Assembly (NCBI GenBank): GCA_937981585.1
Contig: CALJOA010000004.1
Span: 1-57,542, forward strand
Direction: 5' to 3'
Source of the DNA: an uncultured Pirellulaceae bacterium
GTDB lineage: Bacteria; Planctomycetota; Planctomycetia; Pirellulales; Pirellulaceae
DNA length: 57,542 nucleotides
The notes below the pieces were generated by a model. That model made no database searches, was not told the origin of the DNA, and saw only the letters and a program-made list of their open reading frames with translations. The position numbers and the translations under genes were made by a program. Below are positions 34,556-43,735 of this stretch, piece by piece; position 1 is the first letter of the stretch, and every line of letters starts with the position of its first letter.

Positions 34556-36969
34556 TTCAGAAACTCGGCAGCTCTGTCAGTGAACTTTCCCAAGACGATC
34601 TTGACGATCGGCTTTCGGGCAACTCGTACCATCGACCCAACGACAAATGGGTTGAGGTTCCCGTTCAAACGTTGTCCCAGGACGGAGAAACAAAAACGAT
34701 CACGGTCCGGCGGCGCAGCCTCCGCTCAAAACGCAGAATCTTTACGCTTTCATGCACCGCGTTCACGGCGGGGCTGCTGATAATCCTGATGTCGTCGCCG
34801 TACTCCAACGAATTCCTTGTCCCTGGTGGGCTTTCATCCAATCACGGGCAGATCCTGGCGGGGCACGGGGCCGATCGATGTGCCGCTTGTCACGGAGCAG
34901 CCGACGGTTCACTTGCAAGCTGGATTTCTTCAACCATCTCGATCGGAAAAGCCGAAGGGCTCAGCCAATCCGAATTGTGCATGAAGTGTCACGACAAATC
35001 GTTTGCCAACTCAACCGCACTCAATCCGCACAACATCGCCCCTGACGAGTTGGCCAAAGTAACTCAGAAGTATCACCAAGCCTCTTTCGACGCCGGAATG
35101 GTATTCTCGCCTCCAGTTCACGGAGGAGAAATCGCGTGCAGCGCCTGTCATCGCGAACATCATGGTTCGGATAACGATCTCACGTTGATGACTGACCGAC
35201 AATGTCAAACCTGTCACCAGAATTCATTCCATAGTTTTGAAACCGACCACCCTGAGTTCGAAAATTACCCGCTCAAGCGACGTTCTCGAATCGCGTTTGA
35301 CCACTCGTCACACGCCGCAAGGCACTTTCCTGGCAAGAACATAGAGTTCAACTGCAGCCAATGCCACATCGACGATTCAATGCAAAACGTCAAGGTCACC
35401 GCCTCGTTTGAGCAGGCATGTGCCAGTTGCCACAATCAACAGATTGTCGAAAGCGGTAGTGAAGGACTAGCCGTCGTTGCGCTGCCGATGATTGACACCA
35501 ACGCTGTCGAAGACGCAAAGCTCAACCTCGGAACCTGGCCGTTGGCCGCGACTGGAGATTTTGACGGCAAGCTCCCTCCGATCATGCGATTGCTGCTGAC
35601 CGCCGATGAAAAGGCGGCATCCGTGTTTGCCAAGTACGGTTCCGATTTTGAGTTTTCGGATATTGATCCAGAAGAAGTCGATCAAGTTGCCGACGCGGTC
35701 GAATTGGCTTGGGCCATCAAACGCCTGTTGTACGACCTTGCGCTCAACGGCCCGCGAACGGTTCGATCTCGAATTGAGTCGGTTTTGGACCTGCAGATTG
35801 CAGACGATGAGCTGAAACGCCTAGTCGACAACTTGGACGAACAGGTATTTCAAAACGCCGTTCGAACCTGGCTTCCCAATTTGACAGTCGAAGTGGCCGC
35901 CAACCGGTACGGCGCCTCGGATTCCGCGCTGGCCGAAATCCGAAATGCCACACCAGACTTGTCCAATGAAGTCTCCGACTCAGACGATCGCCTGGTCAAA
36001 AACGATGCTTGGTGGTGGCCATCCGAAGAGGTCTTGGCGCGGATAGCGCCTGTTCAAGAAGACGAGCTGCTGGCGCCCAATCCGTTGGCGGGCCTGATGG
36101 AATCTTCAGACACGATAGTTCCCTTGACGACAGGGGACGGACCGGTGGATGGCTTAAATGATCAAGCAGGAACTGAAACCAATCCTGCCCAAGACTCTCG
36201 CGGTCCGCTTGAGCTGAACAATCTCAACACTGACGTCTCGGACGATCCAGCGCTGCTCGCCGTCAATCCGCTTTCGGTCGGCGAAGGAAACACGATCGGA
36301 GTCTCGGCGCCGCCCAGAGCACACTCCGCTGGATCCAATGCGAACTCTTCGGTTGTGCCGAAACATGTTGCGACGAAACAACCAAACAATATTCTCCCTG
36401 ACAAGAACAAATTCCCAGCCACGGGGCAGCCTCCGCTGGTGGTTCCAAGCGGCTGGTTTCGAAATGATCAGAGTTTTCAGATCAGTTACCGCCCAAGTGG
36501 TCATTCGGATGATTGTCTTGAATCATGGATCGAGCTGGCTGCCAAAATCGAAAACGCTAACGCGCGACCAGAAACCAAAAGCCTTTTTGACAAGACGCTT
36601 TCGATGGCTGGAATCGGACTTTGCCGAACCTGCCACACTGTTGACCAGCTTCCCGAGGGCAACTTCAATGTCAATTGGAAATCCGAGTACCGTGATCTGT
36701 CCAAACGATCGTTCACGGAGTTTTCGCATGGTCCACACTTGATCCAGCCGAAGTTGCAGGACTGCTCGCACTGCCATCAGCTTGATCTGGAATTGGGTAA
36801 TGCCGAATCGTTCGTCAGTCTCATTCCAGATGCCGACGTTAGCAACACAAGCAACTTCTTGCCGATAACAAAATCCAACTGCACCAATTGTCATCAGCCT
36901 AAACAGGCCGGAAGCGGATGTACGCAGTGCCACAACTACCATGTCGGGACTAAAGTGACAAAGGAATAA
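34552..36969 (+). CDS. membrane-anchored decaheme cytochrome c
   Basis: 805 residues. About 62 N-terminal residues are cytoplasmic by the positive-inside rule (RRRSLRSKRR), followed by one membrane helix (about 63-83) and a periplasmic part. Ten CxxCH sites start at residues 110, 143, 196, 218, 268, 290, 691, 738, 777 and 790. They form two groups, six near the N-terminus and four near the C-terminus, separated by about 395 heme-free residues that include an acidic helical portion and a low-complexity linker. It probably accepts electrons from the coupled b-type cytochrome and passes them to periplasmic carriers. It is the last gene of the operon. Confidence 0.92.
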   Translation: MIQKLGSSVSELSQDDLDDRLSGNSYHRPNDKWVEVPVQTLSQDGETKTITVRRRSLRSKRRIFTLSCTAFTAGLLIILMSSPYSNEFLVPGGLSSNHGQILAGHGADRCAACHGAADGSLASWISSTISIGKAEGLSQSELCMKCHDKSFANSTALNPHNIAPDELAKVTQKYHQASFDAGMVFSPPVHGGEIACSACHREHHGSDNDLTLMTDRQCQTCHQNSFHSFETDHPEFENYPLKRRSRIAFDHSSHAARHFPGKNIEFNCSQCHIDDSMQNVKVTASFEQACASCHNQQIVESGSEGLAVVALPMIDTNAVEDAKLNLGTWPLAATGDFDGKLPPIMRLLLTADEKAASVFAKYGSDFEFSDIDPEEVDQVADAVELAWAIKRLLYDLALNGPRTVRSRIESVLDLQIADDELKRLVDNLDEQVFQNAVRTWLPNLTVEVAANRYGASDSALAEIRNATPDLSNEVSDSDDRLVKNDAWWWPSEEVLARIAPVQEDELLAPNPLAGLMESSDTIVPLTTGDGPVDGLNDQAGTETNPAQDSRGPLELNNLNTDVSDDPALLAVNPLSVGEGNTIGVSAPPRAHSAGSNANSSVVPKHVATKQPNNILPDKNKFPATGQPPLVVPSGWFRNDQSFQISYRPSGHSDDCLESWIELAAKIENANARPETKSLFDKTLSMAGIGLCRTCHTVDQLPEGNFNVNWKSEYRDLSKRSFTEFSHGPHLIQPKLQDCSHCHQLDLELGNAESFVSLIPDADVSNTSNFLPITKSNCTNCHQPKQAGSGCTQCHNYHVGTKVTKE

Positions 36970-37003
36970 GGTCGCGAAATTAGTAGCTTAGTAGCGCCCC
37001 TCT

Positions 37004-37134
37004 CCGAGGCTGTGATTTTTTCAAAAAACGCCCTAACAACACCAGCCGTTTTGGCGCTAGTCACGGTCAAGGCGGTTCAACCGTGGCTAGCGCCCAAACG
37101 GCCAATAGGATCTCAACCTATTCGGGTTACCATT
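37004..37134. repeat. palindromic intergenic repeat, copy E
   Basis: CCGAGGCTGTGATTTTTTC leads to CAGCCGTTTTGGCGCTAGTC, paired with GGCTAGCGCCCAAACGGCC. It ends AGGATCTCAACCTATTCGGG and TTACCATTGAG. It lies 35 bp after the decaheme gene stop and 45 bp before the convergent barrel gene stop, a natural place for a two-way terminator. Confidence 0.87.
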
Positions 37135-37178
37135 GAGCACGAGAAAGAGTGAAGCGAAACTTTAAGAACCGCGACTTG

Positions 37179-39953
37179 TCAATATTTGTGTCGCAGCTCG
37201 AACCTCAGCCCGCGCACGTCGTCTTGGCCATCCATGAAACCGTACATTCCATCGGTACGGAAAATGATCGCGTTGGTCAGCGGCAACTGATAGCGAAATC
37301 CCAACCCGAACTGAGGGCCAGGTGCGTTGCGAGTTGCATCGTCGCCCATCGTTCCAACGAACGCTGTTTCCAAAACTAGTTGCTGACTAAAATCGTCAGC
37401 AATAATATTGAGTCCCACGGCGCCACCAAACGTATCATTGGCGGTTGCATCGAGTGTTGGGAAGCCCGTGATTCCGTCTGTTTCAAACAGGATTCCTGTG
37501 TTTCTCAATACGTCGCCTGCCTGACCGGCTCGCGCTGCCGATTGAGGTCGATCGAAGCCTGCGAAGAAGTTCGCGTAGGGAACGAAAGTCGATGGAGCTG
37601 AGGTGATCAATGAGTTTTCCGACAACAGCAAAACGCCGTCGGCAGTGTTTTCGACTTGAGCCGAGTTTTGCCCAGCGTTGACGATCACGCGAGTCGAATT
37701 GGAAATCAGGCTTCCATAACGCCTTGTGAAACCAATGCCGATGTTGTGGTAGCTTCGGTCGTCAAACGTACGATCGTCGAGGAAAGCGTAGTCAATTTCG
37801 AAATAGCCATTCATCGCTTCGATGAACGTCAGCATGCCGTACATTCGAGCGGCGCTATCGTCACCGGGAAATGCGTCGCTGGTGATCTTGTCGTAGCCAG
37901 CGAAGAACGTAATGTCCATGTTTGAGATGTTGAACCGGGGACTGTTGCGAGCCGGAATGGTCGCGGCAACTCCGAGAATCGCGTCTTCCATCCAAACACC
38001 GTTTTGAACCAGCATCGGAATTACACCCACGGCAAACGGCAGATCGAATGGAAGCGTTTTGTCGATGAACCCGCCCGTGATTGCGCCGAGGTCGCCCTCG
38101 AAGTAGCCAAAGTCGAACTGGGCGTCAAACTCTCCCACGAATTCGTCTTCGTCGAACAGGTATCGCGTATTGTTGACGCCGTCGTCGAGCGGAGACCAGA
38201 ACGCGTGAAAACGTTCGGTGCTGGTAAGTTTCAAATCGAAATCGAGATTAACTTCTGCAGCAAGCTGCGAAGTATATTCACCGTTGGCAGAACTGGAAGC
38301 AATCGCAGTTCGAACGTCTCCATAAACTAGAAACTGCGGAGTGACGTTGTTGTGTTTGCCGAACCAGGAATAACCGGGGCTTAGTTGCCCAAGCTGATAC
38401 CATGGTCGCCCCAGCTCCACCAACGGTCGTTGATTCGAGTGGAGCGTCTTGCCCTCGTAAACCTGCATTTGTGCATAGGGATCATAAGGCGTGTACGGAT
38501 CGATGGGATCCGGGGAGAAGTTGTGGGGAGACGATTCGACTTGGAACGCTCGTCGATCGGTCAGCGGTGTGTCGTCTTTCCAGTGATCACCAATCTGCGG
38601 TTGCCCAGCGAGCACGTAGTTGTCTGCACCGATCAAGGACCGAGGCGTTTTGTCTTTCGCTTTCTTGGCGGGCGCCGGTTTCTTGCCTGGTTCTTTCGGG
38701 GTTGGTTCTCTGGCAGGTTGGGCAGTTTTTGACTTGGATGCATTGGCAACACGAAACTCGTTGTCGAGCAGTGTGTTGCTTGGTTGGAAGACAGGTTTTG
38801 TCTTTGTATCCGAGCCCGGGTTTTCAGCGACCCGCGTTACCGTCTCGTCCGGCTGTTGGGTAAAGCCTGTATCGTTTTGTTGTTTGGCGATTTCTTTGGC
38901 GATTTCTTTACCGGCTGGCTCGGCATCGGCGGGCGAGCTCTGAGGCAGGGTTGCTTCGTCCTCAACCTTGGTGATGACGTCCGGACCCGATTCGACCGGA
39001 TCATTTAGATGGAGTACTTTCTTAAGCCGTTCCGGAATTTCAACTTCGGCTGCGTCAGTGACAAGAGTCGGCGGTGCGTTGTCAGCCTCCATCGCGGTCT
39101 GTTGCACCAACGGGTACCGAGGCGGGTTTGGCGACGAGGATTCGACTGTAAATTCAGTTTCATTCTCAACCTTGGTGATGACTTCAGAAGGCGATTCAAT
39201 CGGATCATCTAAATGGAGTATTTTCTTAAGCCGTTCTGGAATTTGGACTTCGGCCGCGTCAGCGACAAGAATTGGCGCGGCGTTGTCAGCCTCCATCACG
39301 GTCTGTTGTAACAACGGGTAGCGCGGCGATGTTGGCGATGAGGCTTCGATTTCAAATCCAGTAATTGCTGCTGTTGGAGCCGGTGGTAGTTGAGCCGGGA
39401 GCTCGATTGGCTTGATCTCCAGCTCGGCGACATTGTCCAAAGTCGGGGTTGCTGCAACATCCGGTTGGATCGTGATCGGTTGTTTTGTTTCTGATTCCCA
39501 AACTTGTTGATCGCGTTTGGGTGCGGGGTTTGGTTGAGGTTCAAGCGAATCAGTTGCGGGCGCCCAAGGATCCGCCAGCCTCCTGGCCGCCGTATCAAGT
39601 TTCGACATCCGCTCGGGAGCATCGAGTTCGAGAGGTTTCTTGGATTCCGACGTCCACTCAACCCGATATTGATGGCTTGCCTGCTGGACGGCGAACTCGT
39701 CATTGGGATTGCGACTGTTTGACAGTTCTAAATGCTGAGCTGCTCGTCGAGCGATCAGATGGTCGTGATCGTTCTTGAGTTTGATTGGTTGGGGTTGATT
39801 GATTCCTGATCGCGCAGACTCAGCGTCCATCATTGGCTGGCCCAGCGCTATGGGTTCAGCGTGTTTGATGCTGCGCAGATTCAAAACCGCAACGCTGGCC
39901 GTACAGACCAGCGCGAGAATTATGAAATTTCTCGTTGTCTTGAAATCAAACAT
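37179..39953 (-). CDS. predicted outer-membrane beta-barrel with long proline-rich N-terminal region
   Basis: 924 residues. An N-terminal hydrophobic segment (about 9-27) is a signal or anchor. Residues 30-500 are Pro/Glu/Lys-rich and probably disordered, with a tandem 68-residue duplication at 205-340. From about 515 the sequence turns into alternating polar/aromatic strands (for example FLVYGDVRTAI and FRYQLPLTNAIIFRTDGMY) and ends RFELRHKY with a terminal aromatic residue, the usual sign of an outer-membrane barrel. The ATG lies 47 bp after the pentaheme cytochrome gene, so the two form an operon. A porin partner for that cytochrome is an inference; a general porin is the alternative. Confidence 0.72.
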   Translation of the reverse strand: MFDFKTTRNFIILALVCTASVAVLNLRSIKHAEPIALGQPMMDAESARSGINQPQPIKLKNDHDHLIARRAAQHLELSNSRNPNDEFAVQQASHQYRVEWTSESKKPLELDAPERMSKLDTAARRLADPWAPATDSLEPQPNPAPKRDQQVWESETKQPITIQPDVAATPTLDNVAELEIKPIELPAQLPPAPTAAITGFEIEASSPTSPRYPLLQQTVMEADNAAPILVADAAEVQIPERLKKILHLDDPIESPSEVITKVENETEFTVESSSPNPPRYPLVQQTAMEADNAPPTLVTDAAEVEIPERLKKVLHLNDPVESGPDVITKVEDEATLPQSSPADAEPAGKEIAKEIAKQQNDTGFTQQPDETVTRVAENPGSDTKTKPVFQPSNTLLDNEFRVANASKSKTAQPAREPTPKEPGKKPAPAKKAKDKTPRSLIGADNYVLAGQPQIGDHWKDDTPLTDRRAFQVESSPHNFSPDPIDPYTPYDPYAQMQVYEGKTLHSNQRPLVELGRPWYQLGQLSPGYSWFGKHNNVTPQFLVYGDVRTAIASSSANGEYTSQLAAEVNLDFDLKLTSTERFHAFWSPLDDGVNNTRYLFDEDEFVGEFDAQFDFGYFEGDLGAITGGFIDKTLPFDLPFAVGVIPMLVQNGVWMEDAILGVAATIPARNSPRFNISNMDITFFAGYDKITSDAFPGDDSAARMYGMLTFIEAMNGYFEIDYAFLDDRTFDDRSYHNIGIGFTRRYGSLISNSTRVIVNAGQNSAQVENTADGVLLLSENSLITSAPSTFVPYANFFAGFDRPQSAARAGQAGDVLRNTGILFETDGITGFPTLDATANDTFGGAVGLNIIADDFSQQLVLETAFVGTMGDDATRNAPGPQFGLGFRYQLPLTNAIIFRTDGMYGFMDGQDDVRGLRFELRHKY
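38934..39341 (-). repeat. tandem 204-bp (68-codon) duplication inside the barrel gene
   Basis: Two adjacent in-frame units encode residues about 205-272 and 273-340. Both contain RYPL-QQT, MEADNA, IPERLKK and VITKVE in the same order. The DNA of the two units is also clearly similar, which suggests a fairly recent duplication in the disordered region. Confidence 0.88.
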
Positions 39954-40000
39954 CAGGGGAGTCAGTTGAAACGTTTTTCTTTACTGTTTTTCCCTTTAAA

Positions 40001-42448
40001 TTAGTGGACTTCGAATACTACGGTGCTTGAATGAAAATCTGCGATGTACTCGTTCATAATGCGTTCCATTTCCGGCGTCGCGTCGCAGAAACGCATAAAG
40101 TAAATCGGTTCGGCACGGCTGCGCATCCTGACTGACAACTGGTAGGTGCCAGGCTGTTGCATTAATCGCGAAGGCACGACGTACTTGACGTTTCTGGATC
40201 CCAAAGCCGGGATCGAGTGGCCTTCCATCCGAATGAATGGCGGATGGTTGAGAACGGAGACAGGGACCTGGGCGGGACGTAGGAATGGCAGTTGGTCAAA
40301 ATCAAAGTTGATTGGCAAGTACATTTCCCGGTCCGTTCCTTTAACGTTGGTTGTCAGGAACTTGGTTTGCAAGTTCATCAACTGTGTATCCAAAGGAACC
40401 CGACGCGCCAGAACGTCAAGCGAATGGTTGTCGCAAAGATCGCCGTTGGAGTCGAGATAACCGGATTCCCAGATAAGCTGTCCGCTTGGTGCTCGTAGCG
40501 CGACATTCATCCACATTTGTGGTTGAGCGCCGAGTGAACCGCTGGGCATGTTGTGGCCTGGGCTAGTGTTGGTCAAGCAGTATCGGAACCGAAGTGGTTC
40601 TCCCGGTGTCGGGTCTCCGGTGAAATAGGGGCCGTCAAGTTTTGAGCCGTTCTCGAGAACCTGTCTTCGCAGGTCTTTCTTGTAGTCCAGCTTTTTCAGA
40701 TTCTCGTCGATGATCTCGCGGGCTTCGTAGCGATCGTCCGCTTCCTGCCAAGGGTGCGGGAACTCGTAGTGAAACTTTCCGTCTGCCAATGCGTCTTCGA
40801 ATTCATCGGTTCCCCAGCCGGCACGCCAGTCGAACGTCAGCCACTCATTGAATTTCCAGCGGTCGGCATCTAGGTTGTCGGGGAATGTTCCCGGATGGGC
40901 GATTGAATACCCCGGTCCGAAGAACATATGGTTGGAGTGCCTTCTCTCTGGATTGAGGACTTTGCCGTTCACAACAGCCGCCGGTCCATAGCTGTATCCG
41001 GCGTCAACTCCGGGGACTTTTCCCATGTGGCAATCCTGACAGTTGACTCCGTCTTTGCAGGCTGGAGAAGCCCGGTACTGGTCCCAGACGACTTCGAGTT
41101 TGATGCCTGGTTTCACAGCGACCTGATGGCAAGACATGCAAAACGAAGACTCGGAAAGCTCTTCGAATTGGATTGCCCGTTTGTGAATTGGAAGTCCCGG
41201 TCCTTTTTCGTTGCGGTTGGTTTTCGTTTTGAAGAACGAACTGTACTTGTTGGCGATTTCGACAGATGAACCATCGGCCGAACCGTAGACTGGCGCGTAA
41301 ATATCGCCCGGCTCAATTCGGCGTTCGCCGTCTGCTTTGGTGTACGGCGTTTTGACTCGGTGGCACGCGACACAGGTGACGCCTTCTTTGAAAACTCGCG
41401 GTCCGTCCCAAATGGCTTGGTCACGCCTGAGTCCCATCGTTGTTGCAACTGGAGCATGGCATCGCAAACAGAAATAGCCCAGCGTTCCCTGGGCCAAGCG
41501 ATTGATGGTGTTCTCAAACTTGTGGAACATTGGCGAAACTGACGCGTAGGCATGGCTTGACGTTGACCACTCTTCGTAGATCTGCTCGTGGCAGGTGGCG
41601 CACTCTTTGGCTGAAGGAAAGGCGCTACGTGAGTAGATCTCAAAGTGCGGGTCCTCGCCGTCCTCGGAGTCATCGTTGTCAGAACTTTTTTGGCGGGCCG
41701 AAGCGCTGGCATGCGGATTGGGCATCGTTGACGGAGTTGGGTTCTTGGCCACACGTTCCAAGACCGATTGATAGGTGCGATCGTGGCTCGTTGAAATTGG
41801 TGTGGCTTGGTTGGCAGCGTTCCCAGCGTCGTAGCTGAAACCAGCTTGGGTTGCATCGAATTGTGTTTGCAGTTGGGCTCGGTTGTCCTTGGGTACGACG
41901 TTGGGCCAAATGAAATTCGTCGGCGGTGTTGGCGCATTGGAGATCGCCCGCAGGCTTTGCCGGGTTTTGTTTCGTGGTTGCTGAAACTGATGCTGTTGAA
42001 ACTGTCGTTGATGTTGTAAGAACTGTTGCTGGTGTTTGAGCTGCTGGTGAATCGAATGGGCGCCGCTTAAATCCAGTCCCGGCAATTCGCCGGTACACAT
42101 CGGCGGCAGCTGTGAAAGCGTCTCAACATCCTCTTCGGTCAGGCCAGCTACCAATTGGCTTGCCGACGGCTTGGTCGGCTGAGAGCTGACGGCTGGAAGA
42201 TCACGGATACTGTTGAGCTGCTCAGACGTATAGCTCGCCGTGGCGACCGTTCCCATGCTGTCCAAGGGAATCGCTTGATTGGCTTGATTTCCATCGTTGG
42301 TTTTTACGGTGTGAATATTGGCGTCTAGCCGCGGCGCAGTCGTCTCAGGTGCGTTTGGTAGAGCGCCTGGATCGACAATGAAGTTGCAAGTTAGCAACGA
42401 AAGAATGATCAAGAACGCGATCGGAAATATTTTCTTAACTAAAACCAT
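40001..42448 (-). CDS. pentaheme cytochrome c with a C-terminal non-heme domain
   Basis: 815 residues. An N-terminal hydrophobic segment (about 7-24, ending LLTC) is a signal or anchor; the cysteine hints at a lipoprotein, but T at -1 is not canonical. A long linker holds a Gln/His-rich tract at about 134-158. Five CxxCH sites start at residues 283, 327, 359, 437 and 470, in a c554/hydroxylamine-oxidoreductase-like layout. The last ~200 residues have a GHNMPSG motif and look like a beta-rich non-heme domain. With the downstream barrel it may form an outer-membrane electron path; an enzymatic role is also possible. Confidence 0.9.
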   Translation of the reverse strand: MVLVKKIFPIAFLIILSLLTCNFIVDPGALPNAPETTAPRLDANIHTVKTNDGNQANQAIPLDSMGTVATASYTSEQLNSIRDLPAVSSQPTKPSASQLVAGLTEEDVETLSQLPPMCTGELPGLDLSGAHSIHQQLKHQQQFLQHQRQFQQHQFQQPRNKTRQSLRAISNAPTPPTNFIWPNVVPKDNRAQLQTQFDATQAGFSYDAGNAANQATPISTSHDRTYQSVLERVAKNPTPSTMPNPHASASARQKSSDNDDSEDGEDPHFEIYSRSAFPSAKECATCHEQIYEEWSTSSHAYASVSPMFHKFENTINRLAQGTLGYFCLRCHAPVATTMGLRRDQAIWDGPRVFKEGVTCVACHRVKTPYTKADGERRIEPGDIYAPVYGSADGSSVEIANKYSSFFKTKTNRNEKGPGLPIHKRAIQFEELSESSFCMSCHQVAVKPGIKLEVVWDQYRASPACKDGVNCQDCHMGKVPGVDAGYSYGPAAVVNGKVLNPERRHSNHMFFGPGYSIAHPGTFPDNLDADRWKFNEWLTFDWRAGWGTDEFEDALADGKFHYEFPHPWQEADDRYEAREIIDENLKKLDYKKDLRRQVLENGSKLDGPYFTGDPTPGEPLRFRYCLTNTSPGHNMPSGSLGAQPQMWMNVALRAPSGQLIWESGYLDSNGDLCDNHSLDVLARRVPLDTQLMNLQTKFLTTNVKGTDREMYLPINFDFDQLPFLRPAQVPVSVLNHPPFIRMEGHSIPALGSRNVKYVVPSRLMQQPGTYQLSVRMRSRAEPIYFMRFCDATPEMERIMNEYIADFHSSTVVFEVH

Positions 42449-42879
42449 TGGCGCAAGCGTTAAGGGTTTCCAAAGCGGTAAAGTTTGACTAGATGTTCAG
42501 GTTTATCGGCATGGATTGCTCTAATCCTTACTTTGTGATCGTTAAGAAGGGCTTTTCGCAATTGCCAGCACGCTGTCATAGCGGACTAAGTGCGGGTGTC
42601 GGCGATTGACTCTGGTTGGGGGCTCAAGAGCAAAGCCGCGACAAACGACTAATATCAAACACCGTCGGCTGCATGTTTAGAAAAGCGTGGCAGCGGCCAC
42701 TTCAACCACAAGATAGAAAGAATGCCGCCGAAGAGGCGACTCAAGCCCAGAACTAGGAAGTCGAGCAATCCGGTCTCGAAAATAGCGAAAATACCGAAGA
42801 TTGGCCCTTGTGATAATGGCGGTGAAATTCCTATACTGGTGGGCTTTAGCCAAGAGTGATTTAACTGAGAAAAGCTGCG
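42449..42879. other. 431-bp divergent region between cytochrome and ribosomal genes
   Basis: It separates the pentaheme cytochrome gene (-) and rpmJ (+). No gene is supported. A sigma-70-like promoter for the ribosomal genes is possible at 42808-42837. An apparent 110-codon ORF on the - strand overlaps rpmJ and is a shadow. Confidence 0.55.
42808..42837 (+). promoter_or_regulatory. possible promoter of the rpmJ operon
   Basis: TTGTGA (42808-42813) and TATACT (42832-42837) are separated by 18 bp and lie 43 bp before the rpmJ ATG. Found by eye only; planctomycete promoter rules are poorly known. Confidence 0.35.
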
Positions 42880-42993
42880 ATGAAAGTCCGCGCCAGCGTA
42901 AAGCGAATTTGTGAAAATTGTAAGGTCGTCAGGCGTAAGGGGCGGGTCTACGTGATCTGCACCAATCCTCGTCACAAGCAGCGACAAGGGTAA
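42880..42993 (+). CDS. rpmJ: ribosomal protein L36
   Basis: A 37-codon gene, [17 protein letters not shown] to NPRHKQRQG. It has the C-x2-C and C-x4-H zinc pattern of bacterial L36 (CENC ... CTNPRH), so it is the zinc-containing form. It is a component of the large ribosomal subunit. It precedes rpsM by about 240 bp in the usual order. Confidence 0.95.
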   Translation: MKVRASVKRICENCKVVRRKGRVYVICTNPRHKQRQG

Positions 42994-43235
42994 TCAACTC
43001 ACGGCGCAGGCGGATTCCTGTGCTTGCTTATCTCGGGTCGAAGGATCGGTCCGGTCTTTTAAATGGATTGTTTGTGGAGCGGTTGCGCAATGGCTTAGCC
43101 AGTTTAGCTGTATTCCATCAACAAAATGAATAGTCGGTCACACGCTTCAACGCTGTTGGGCCGAATACAAATACACAGTAACCAAGAATCATTTAGTAGT
43201 CGCCCAAAATAGATTGGGCTTTTGGAGAGAATCGT

Positions 43236-43619
43236 ATGCCTCGTTTGCTCGGTGTTGATATTCCTAATGACAGGAAGACTGTCATTTCACTGACTTACCT
43301 TTTTGGAGTTGGGAATCAGACTGCTCGTGATCTTTGTCACAAGGCAGGAGTTGATCAGGATAAGCGCGCCCGTGATTTGACGGATGAGGAAATCAGCCGC
43401 ATCTCCACGATCCTTGAGCGTGACTATACCGTTGAAGGCCCGCTTCGACGCCAGGTTCAGCAAAACATCAGTCGTCTTCGTGATATCCGCTGCTATCGCG
43501 GGATTCGACATCGAGTCGGATTGCCTTGCCGTGGTCAACGAACCAAGACCAATGCTCGCACGCGAAAAGGTCCCAAGAAAACAGTTGCCGGTAAGAAGGG
43601 TGTCAAGGATCTCAAGTAA
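43236..43619 (+). CDS. rpsM: ribosomal protein S13
   Basis: 127 residues beginning [20 protein letters not shown], with the helix-two-turn-helix region and the conserved C-terminal [16 protein letters not shown]. The length is normal. TTTGGAGAGA upstream of the ATG is a clear ribosome site. S13 sits in the head of the small subunit and contacts the P-site tRNA and the large subunit. Confidence 0.97.
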   Translation: MPRLLGVDIPNDRKTVISLTYLFGVGNQTARDLCHKAGVDQDKRARDLTDEEISRISTILERDYTVEGPLRRQVQQNISRLRDIRCYRGIRHRVGLPCRGQRTKTNARTRKGPKKTVAGKKGVKDLK

Positions 43620-43735
43620 TTTGATCCGCAGATTTACCTGCCCGCTTAGAAACATATAAAGAAACATAAAACACTGAAAAGCAATTTTGCGCCGTTCGCT
43701 TTGAACCGCGTTGAAGGAAGCTGGAGAAAACTAGA

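Noticed and set aside
41113-41937. 274-codon ORF on the - strand
   Set aside because: It is a second frame of the pentaheme cytochrome gene. The cytochrome frame carries five CxxCH sites, while this one is Arg/Thr/Pro-rich noise.
42655-42987. 110-codon ORF antisense to rpmJ
   Set aside because: rpmJ on the + strand is unmistakable, and this frame runs straight through it.
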